Assembly (NCBI RefSeq): GCF_002151125.1
Contig: NZ_MDJZ01000004.1
Span: 62,001-126,000 of the forward strand
Reading direction: 5' to 3'
Source of the DNA: Clavibacter michiganensis
GTDB lineage: Bacteria > Actinomycetota > Actinomycetes > Actinomycetales > Microbacteriaceae
Length of the DNA: 64,000 nucleotides
A program made the translations under genes and the position numbers. The notes under the pieces were generated by a model. That model was not told the origin of the DNA. It searched no databases and saw only the letters and a program-made list of their open reading frames with translations. Within the stretch, counting starts at the first letter, position 1. Each line of letters starts with the position of its first letter. This document shows positions 59,041-64,000 of the stretch, piece by piece.

Positions 59041-60245
59041 TTGTTCCTCTTCCTCTTGCCGGTGTAGTGCGGGTTCTCCCAGATGACGCTGCCGCCCTGG
59101 CCGAGGCCGACGCACATCGCCGTGAGGCCGTAGCGGACCTCGGGGTGCTGCTCGAACTGGCGCGCCAGCTGGTTCATCAGCCGGACGCCGCTGGAGGCCA
59201 GCGGGTGGCCGACGGCGATGGCGCCGCCGTACTCGTTGACGCGCGGGTCGGCGTCGTCGATGCCGAAGTGGTCCAGGAGGCTGAGCACCTGGATGGCGAA
59301 GGCCTCGTTGAGCTCGAAGAGCCCGATGTCGTCGATCGTGAGGCCGGCCTTGCGGAGCGCCTTCTCGGTGCTCGGGACGGGTCCGATGCCCATGATCTCG
59401 GGCTCGACGCCGGCGAACGCGAAGGACACCAGGGTCATCTTGGGGGCGAGGCCCAGCTCCTTCACGGCGTCGCCGCTCGCGAGCAGGGCGGCGGTCGCGC
59501 CGTCGTTGAGGCCCGACGAGTTGCCCGCGGTCACCCGCCCGTGCGGACGGAACGGGGTCCGGAGGCCGGCGAGGCCCTCGAGCGTTGTCTCGGGGCGCAT
59601 CGCCTCGTCGCGCGTCGCCATGCCCCAGCCCTGGTCGGAGCGGGTGGCGACGGGCACGAGGTCCGGCTGGATGTTCCCGGCCGCGTAGGCGAGCGCCGTC
59701 TTCTGCTGGCTGGCGAGGGCGTACCGGTCGGCGCGCTCGCGGGTGAGCGCGGGGAAGCGGTCGTGGATCCGCTCGGCCGTGTTGCCCATGTTGAGCGCGT
59801 CCTGGCTGACGAGGCGCTCCGCGAGGAAGCGCGGGTTCGGATCCGCGTCGAAGCCCATCGGGTGCCGGCCCATGTGCTCGACGCCGCCCGCGATCGCGAG
59901 GTCGTAGGCGCCGAAGGCGATGCCGCCCGCGGTGGCCGTGACGCTCGTCATGGCGCCGGCGCACATCCGGTCGATGGCGAAGCCGGGGACGGAGCGCGGG
60001 AGCCCGGCCAGCAGGGCAGCCGTGCGGCCGAGGGTGAGGCCCTGGTCGCCGGTCTGCGTCGTGGCCGCGATGGCGACCTCGTCGATCCGGTCCTTGGGCA
60101 CCTGGGGGTTCCGCTCGAGCAGGCCGATCATGGCCTTCACCACGAGATCGTCGGCGCGGGTCCGCCAGTACATGCCCTTCTCACCCGCTCGTCCGAACGG
60201 GGTGCGGACCCCGTCCACGAAATGGACTTCGGCTCTCTCGACCAC
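59037..60245 (-). CDS. fadA: Acetyl-CoA C-acyltransferase (beta-ketothiolase)
   Basis: A 402-residue thiolase that releases acetyl-CoA in the last step of beta-oxidation. The acylated Cys is in AIDRMCAGAMTS, the catalytic His in GGAIAVGHPLASSGVR, and the second Cys in TAMCVGLGQGGS. It starts with GTG 60245, six bases after GAGGAGG. It is the promoter-proximal gene of fadA-fadB. A minus-strand TAGGGT near 60280 is a possible -10. Confidence 0.95.
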   Translation of the reverse strand: MVERAEVHFVDGVRTPFGRAGEKGMYWRTRADDLVVKAMIGLLERNPQVPKDRIDEVAIAATTQTGDQGLTLGRTAALLAGLPRSVPGFAIDRMCAGAMTSVTATAGGIAFGAYDLAIAGGVEHMGRHPMGFDADPNPRFLAERLVSQDALNMGNTAERIHDRFPALTRERADRYALASQQKTALAYAAGNIQPDLVPVATRSDQGWGMATRDEAMRPETTLEGLAGLRTPFRPHGRVTAGNSSGLNDGATAALLASGDAVKELGLAPKMTLVSFAFAGVEPEIMGIGPVPSTEKALRKAGLTIDDIGLFELNEAFAIQVLSLLDHFGIDDADPRVNEYGGAIAVGHPLASSGVRLMNQLARQFEQHPEVRYGLTAMCVGLGQGGSVIWENPHYTGKRKRNK

Positions 60246-60316
60246 TGACGCCTCCTCGCATCGATTTCCCCCACCCTAGGGAGAGGCCGGTGGCGAGCCG
60301 AATCCGTTGACTGTTC

Positions 60317-61864
60317 CTACGAGGCCCCGTCGTCGGTCGCGTCGTCGGCTTGGTCCGCATCGACAAAGGCCGCCGCCACCGGCACGGCCGTGGCCTCGAT
60401 CTGCCACGGGCGCGCACCCCACGACTCCAGGGCCACGGCGACGGCCTCGGGGGAGAGCTCCGCGGGAGGCGTCCAGGCGACGCGACGCAGCACCTCGGGG
60501 GTCAGCAGGTTCTCCTGCGGCACGGCCATCGTGGTCGCGACCTCCTGCACGGCGACGCGGGCGCGCTTGAGGCGCCGGTCGGCGGCGGGATCCTTGTCGG
60601 CCCAGGCCTTCGGCGGCGGCATCGTCTCGCCCGTGCCGCGGAGCTGCGGGAACTCCGTCGCGGCGAGACCGCGCTCGACGGCGGCCCACCAGCGGTCGAT
60701 CTCGCTGCGGCTCGCGCGTCCCGAGAACTCCCGGACGGCCGCGAGGTCGCGCTTGGTCTGCGGCAGGACGCGCGCGACGGCCACGAGGGATCCGTCGGGG
60801 ACGAGGCGGCCGGGGCTCGTGTCGACCTCACGGGCGTACGCGTCGCGGGCCTCCCACAGCTCCTTGGCGACCGCGAGGTTGCGGCCGCCGCGCACGCCGT
60901 GCAGGCCGCTGAGCCGACGCCACGGCTCCACCCGCGCGGGCTTCGCCTCCTTGGCGATGGTCGCGGCGAACTCCTGCTCGGCGATGGCGGTCTTGCCCTG
61001 CTCCTCGAGCCGGCGGGCGATCTCGTCGCGCACGTCGACGAGCAGCTCCACGTCGAGCGCGGCGTAGACGAGCCAGGCGCGGGGGAGCGGACGGGTCGAC
61101 CAGTCGGCGGCCGAGTGCTCCTTGGCGAGGTGGATCCCGAGCAGCTCCTCGACCACGGTGCCGAGGCCGACGCGGGGGAGGCCCAGCAGGCGGGAGGCGA
61201 GCTCGGTGTCGAAGATGCGCTGCGGGTCGAGGCCGACCTCGCGGAGGCAGGCGAGGTCCTGGCTGGCGGCGTGCAGCACCCACTCGACGTCGCGGATCAC
61301 CTCGTCGAGCTCCGCGAACGAGCCGACGGCCGGCGGGTCGAACAGGAACGTGCCGGCGCCGCGGCGGAACACCTGGATGAGGTAGGCGCGCTGGCTGTAG
61401 CGGAAGCCCGAGGCGCGCTCGGCGTCGACGGCGATGGGGCCCGTGCCCTGCGCGATCGCCTCGACGGCGCGGAGGTACCCCTCCCGCGTGTCGATGACGG
61501 TGAGATCCCCCGTGGCCGCGGCCTCGCGGAGGGCGGGCCTGTCGGGGGCGGCGTCCGCGGACGGCGCTGCCGCTGCCGCCTCGGGCGCGCGCGCGGGCCG
61601 TCGAGCGGACCGTGCCGCACGTCGCCCCTCGTCCGCGGGAGCGTCGACCGCTGCTGCGCCGGGTGCCGGGGCGACGGCATCCGCGTCGGGCGCCCCCCGC
61701 CGGGTGCGGGTGCGGGTGCGTGCCGTCACGGCGTCCGTGGCGGTGGATCCCGGCACGTCGGAGAACAGCGACGCGCCCATGGCCGGTCGTTCGAGACCGC
61801 TCACGGGAGTCGGACGTCGCGCGCCGGTCGCGTCGGGGTCGGGGGTGTCGGACGGGGCGTTCAC
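60317..61864 (-). CDS. RNase D-like 3'-5' exonuclease with HRDC domain
   Basis: A 515-residue protein. A low-complexity Ala/Pro/Arg-rich segment covers residues 1-115. The DEDD exonuclease domain follows (about 120-305) with IAVDAERASGF (Asp and Glu), LHAASQDL (Asp) and YAALDVELL (Asp), so all four acidic ligands are present. An HRDC domain lies near 320-400 (EPWRRLSGLHGV...LWEARDAYAREVD). It is the actinobacterial ribonuclease D type found between DUF3000 and dxs genes. GTG 61864 overlaps the DUF3000 stop codon. Confidence 0.92.
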   Translation of the reverse strand: MNAPSDTPDPDATGARRPTPVSGLERPAMGASLFSDVPGSTATDAVTARTRTRTRRGAPDADAVAPAPGAAAVDAPADEGRRAARSARRPARAPEAAAAAPSADAAPDRPALREAAATGDLTVIDTREGYLRAVEAIAQGTGPIAVDAERASGFRYSQRAYLIQVFRRGAGTFLFDPPAVGSFAELDEVIRDVEWVLHAASQDLACLREVGLDPQRIFDTELASRLLGLPRVGLGTVVEELLGIHLAKEHSAADWSTRPLPRAWLVYAALDVELLVDVRDEIARRLEEQGKTAIAEQEFAATIAKEAKPARVEPWRRLSGLHGVRGGRNLAVAKELWEARDAYAREVDTSPGRLVPDGSLVAVARVLPQTKRDLAAVREFSGRASRSEIDRWWAAVERGLAATEFPQLRGTGETMPPPKAWADKDPAADRRLKRARVAVQEVATTMAVPQENLLTPEVLRRVAWTPPAELSPEAVAVALESWGARPWQIEATAVPVAAAFVDADQADDATDDGAS

Positions 61865-62457
61865 GTCCGGGTGCGTCGCGCTGATAGCAGTGTCACTCCT
61901 TCGCCCGCGGGAGGCAGTCCGGCGAGCATGCACAGTAGTTCCCCCCAGCCTTCCACATGGGCGGTCACGTCGGAGTCCGCGGGCGTCCACGAGGCGCGCA
62001 GCTCGATCTTGGCGCCGCTGCCCTGGCGGGCCAGCTCGCCGTAGCCGGTGGAGATGATCCGGGTGGCGGTGCCCGACGGCGCCGAGTACCGGGCGCCGCG
62101 CGATGCGAGGCCGTCGACGAGCCAGGACCACGCGACGTCGGCGAGGAACGGATCCGTGCCCATGTCCGTCTCGAGCGGAGCCTGCGCGAAGCAGACGATG
62201 CGGAAGGCGCCTCCCCAGGCGTCCGGCTCCTCGGGGTCGTGCAGCAGGATGAAGCGGCCGGTGCCGAGCTCGGAGTCGGACGCATGACCGGACGGCGACA
62301 CGTCGGCGGCGAGCGCCACGGCGTAGGGGGCCAGGTTGTTGGACGGCGACGGGATCTCGGTCAGCACGAGCTCGGACCGCGTCGTGGCACGCCGCAGCGC
62401 GTCCAGCGCCGCGCGGAACTCGGGCGGATCCTCGGCGCTGTCACGGGTTTCTACCAC
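61861..62457 (-). CDS. DUF3000 family protein
   Basis: A 198-residue protein conserved in actinobacteria, with PPEFRAALDALRRA near the start, LAPYAVALAADV, a Trp-rich centre (AWSWLVDGLASRGA) and HVEGWGELLCMLAGLPP near the end. The function is unknown. It is regularly upstream of the RNase D-like gene, here coupled by a GTGA overlap. It starts with GTG 62457, 8 bases after a minus-strand CATAGT (62466-62471), so it is probably leaderless. Confidence 0.92.
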   Translation of the reverse strand: MVETRDSAEDPPEFRAALDALRRATTRSELVLTEIPSPSNNLAPYAVALAADVSPSGHASDSELGTGRFILLHDPEEPDAWGGAFRIVCFAQAPLETDMGTDPFLADVAWSWLVDGLASRGARYSAPSGTATRIISTGYGELARQGSGAKIELRASWTPADSDVTAHVEGWGELLCMLAGLPPAGEGVTLLSARRTRT

Positions 62458-62548
62458 GTGTGCAGACTATGGTCCGTCGCTGCCGCCGCCGGGAGCCACG
62501 CCGCGGCGGGGCCGTCGGACGGCCCGCGGTGACGGCACGACCAGGCGC

Positions 62549-63295
62549 TCAGCCCCGCCGGACCGCCCAGCGCGCGTACATGCGGTGGTCGTCGTCCACG
62601 AGCAGCTGGTCGAGCCGCATCGAGGCCTGGACGCCGGAGCCCGCGGGCACGAGCGGCGTCAGCGGCGTCACGAGATCGGGCGAGGTGGTGAGGCACAGCT
62701 CGTCGACGCGACCCGCGGCCAGGAGCGAGGCGGCGAGCGCGGGCCCGCCCTCGCAGACCACGCCGGTGAGCCCGCGGGCGCGGAGGGCGTCGACGACGAC
62801 GTCGCCTCCCAAGCGTCCGTCGGCGGCGGCGCCCAGCGGCACGGACACGATCTCGGCGGGGACGCCGGCGAGCGTCGCGACGGCGCGGTCGCGTGCCTCC
62901 GGCGGGCAGAGGACGAGGAGGCGGCCGGCGGAGGCATCCGGGTCGAAGCGGTGCCCCTCCAGGTCGCCCGACGACGTCGCCACGGCCAGGGGGGTGCGCC
63001 GGGGGAGGACGTAGCGTTCGGCGCGCACCGTGCCGGCGCCCACGAGCACGACGTCGGCGACCTCGCGGATGACGCCGAGGATCCGGCGGTCGACGACGCT
63101 GCTCAGGCTGTCGGACGACCCGTCGGCGCCGATGACGCTGCCGTCCACCGACGCCACGAAGTTCAGGCGGACGTGGTCGGCGGACGCCGGGCGGTACAGG
63201 TCCTCCAGCCACTCCCGGGAGCCGTCGTCGTCGAGGCCGCGCGACGCGTCCCCGTCGCCTGCCCCGGGCACGGGGAGGACCCGCGTGATCCTCAT
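62549..63295 (-). CDS. RibD C-terminal-like pyrimidine/dihydrofolate reductase family protein
   Basis: A 248-residue NADPH-dependent reductase-fold protein of the RibD-C family, stand-alone without the deaminase domain. It shows RPASADHVRLNFVASVDGSV, then DVVLVGAGTVRAERY, and the cofactor-site region VCEGGPALAASLLAAGRVDELCLT. The riboflavin biosynthetic enzyme is one possibility, but many such stand-alone proteins have unknown substrates. Its ATG overlaps the sufE stop codon (ATGA). Confidence 0.88.
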   Translation of the reverse strand: MRITRVLPVPGAGDGDASRGLDDDGSREWLEDLYRPASADHVRLNFVASVDGSVIGADGSSDSLSSVVDRRILGVIREVADVVLVGAGTVRAERYVLPRRTPLAVATSSGDLEGHRFDPDASAGRLLVLCPPEARDRAVATLAGVPAEIVSVPLGAAADGRLGGDVVVDALRARGLTGVVCEGGPALAASLLAAGRVDELCLTTSPDLVTPLTPLVPAGSGVQASMRLDQLLVDDDHRMYARWAVRRG

Positions 63296-63732
63296 CCCGC
63301 GAGCCGCTCGCGCACCTGCCGCTTGACCCGGCCGAGCATCGCCGTCATCCCGCGCATGCGCAGAGGCGACACGGCGGCGTCGAGCCCGATCGTGGACGGG
63401 TAGTCGTCCGGGACCGCGAGCACGTCGTCGGCCGGGAGCCCGTCGAGGCCCTGCGCGAGGATCGACGCGAACCCGCGGCTCGTCGGCGCCTCGGCGGGTG
63501 CCTGCGCGTGCACGTGCACGTCGCCGTCGACGACCTCGACGAACATGAACACGGGCGACTGGCACTCCTCCACCCGCTCCAGCAGGTCCGGGTGCTCGGC
63601 GTACCGCTCGGGCAGCGCGGGCAGCTCGTTGCTGAAGTCGAGCAGGAGGAGGAGCCGGTCGCGCTGCTCGAGCGCGAGGAAGTCGTCGCGGATCTCGGCG
63701 AGCGCCGCGGGCAGCTCGGGGGATCCGGTCAT
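63292..63732 (-). CDS. sufE: SufE-like Fe-S cluster assembly / sulfur acceptor protein
   Basis: A 146-residue SufE-domain protein. The persulfide-accepting Cys57 is in [10 protein letters not shown], a typical SufE active-site loop, and [13 protein letters not shown] precedes it. It accepts sulfur from a cysteine desulfurase in Fe-S assembly. In actinobacteria this SufE gene is paired with a sulfurtransferase gene, as here: its ATG overlaps the stop codon of the upstream gene and its stop overlaps the downstream start. Three genes are therefore translationally coupled. Confidence 0.93.
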   Translation of the reverse strand: MTGSPELPAALAEIRDDFLALEQRDRLLLLLDFSNELPALPERYAEHPDLLERVEECQSPVFMFVEVVDGDVHVHAQAPAEAPTSRGFASILAQGLDGLPADDVLAVPDDYPSTIGLDAAVSPLRMRGMTAMLGRVKRQVRERLAG

Positions 63733-64000
63733 CGGGCGGGCAGCTCCCCGGGCTCCGTGCCCTGCACGATGGGGACGCGCACGGCGGAGCCCCACTCGGT
63801 CCACGACCCGTCGTAGTTGCGGACGCCCTCGAAGCCGAGCAGGTGCGTGAGCACGAACCACGTGTGGCTGGAGCGCTCGCCGATGCGGCAGAGGACGACG
63901 ACGTCGTCGCCGTCGCCGAGGCCCGCGCCCTCGCGGTACACCGCGTCGAGCTCGGCGCGGGTCTTGAAGGAACCGTCCTCGGCCGCGGCCTTGGCCCACG
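63729..64000 (-). CDS. Sulfurtransferase (rhodanese type, SseA-like), C-terminal part
   Basis: Only the last 89 codons are in the window; the gene starts beyond base 64000. The rhodanese active-site Cys is in [16 protein letters not shown], the [12 protein letters not shown] loop of actinobacterial thiosulfate/3-mercaptopyruvate sulfurtransferases, followed by [11 protein letters not shown]. It probably delivers sulfur together with the coupled sufE gene. The donor specificity cannot be told. Confidence 0.9.
   Translation of the reverse strand, partial: WAKAAAEDGSFKTRAELDAVYREGAGLGDGDDVVVLCRIGERSSHTWFVLTHLLGFEGVRNYDGSWTEWGSAVRVPIVQGTEPGELPAR

Overview
This window is about 73% G+C and carries an unbroken set of conserved actinobacterial housekeeping genes. 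Family-level markers (SepH, DUF3145, DUF3159, DUF3710, DUF4193, DUF7455, the FasR-fab cluster, polyphosphate glucokinase, a homodimeric AceE) and the overall sequence character point to Microbacteriaceae, most likely Clavibacter or a close relative. I see no mobile element, CRISPR array or rRNA. The only RNA genes found are tRNA-Val(TAC) and RNase P RNA.

Layout. 1-3.6 kb: the 3' end of a family-A DNA polymerase-like gene, a small acidic protein, DUF1684, a PadR regulator and DUF3145. 3.6-11.4 kb (minus strand): aceE, the PucR-type regulator fasR, then fabD-fabH-acpP-fabF, linking acetyl-CoA supply to type II fatty acid synthesis. 11.5-18 kb: peroxiredoxin, DUF1345, tRNA-Val, the divergent biotin unit bioQ / bioY-bioM-bioN with two tandem operators between, Nif3, a coiled-coil protein that has lost its zinc ribbon, and rnpB. 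18-26 kb: ppgK, panB and the nitrogen-assimilation set glnA2-glnE / glnA, with a four-half-site GlnR-type operator upstream of glnA. 26-35 kb: RDD protein, J-domain protein, DUF4191, a membrane-anchored pseudokinase, sucB-lpdA (E2 and E3) and pepA. 35-43.6 kb: PAC2 protein, MFS transporter, primary sigma factor, the murT-gatD pair, DUF7455 and parE. 43.6-54.8 kb: parC, a phosphodiesterase-like gene, sepH, DUF4193, DUF3093, dut, DUF3710, DUF3159 and acnA. 54.9-64 kb: dxs, fadB-fadA, an RNase D-like protein, DUF3000, a RibD-C-like reductase, sufE and the end of a sulfurtransferase gene.

Most notable observation. In the murT-gatD pair the GatD subunit has glycine at both positions (94 and 189) that hold the catalytic Cys and His of the S. 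aureus glutaminase. Its MurT partner has no cysteine at all, so the usual Cys4 zinc ribbon is gone. Microbacteriaceae make group B peptidoglycan, in which the alpha-carboxyl of D-Glu2 (the group MurT/GatD normally amidates) carries the interpeptide bridge residue. I infer that this pair may have been repurposed from an amidotransferase into a ligase attaching an amino acid such as diaminobutyrate.

Other points: at least 17 genes show a TANNNT-like hexamer 6-8 nt before the start codon, indicating widespread leaderless transcription. Many convergent gene pairs share one long perfect hairpin as terminator.
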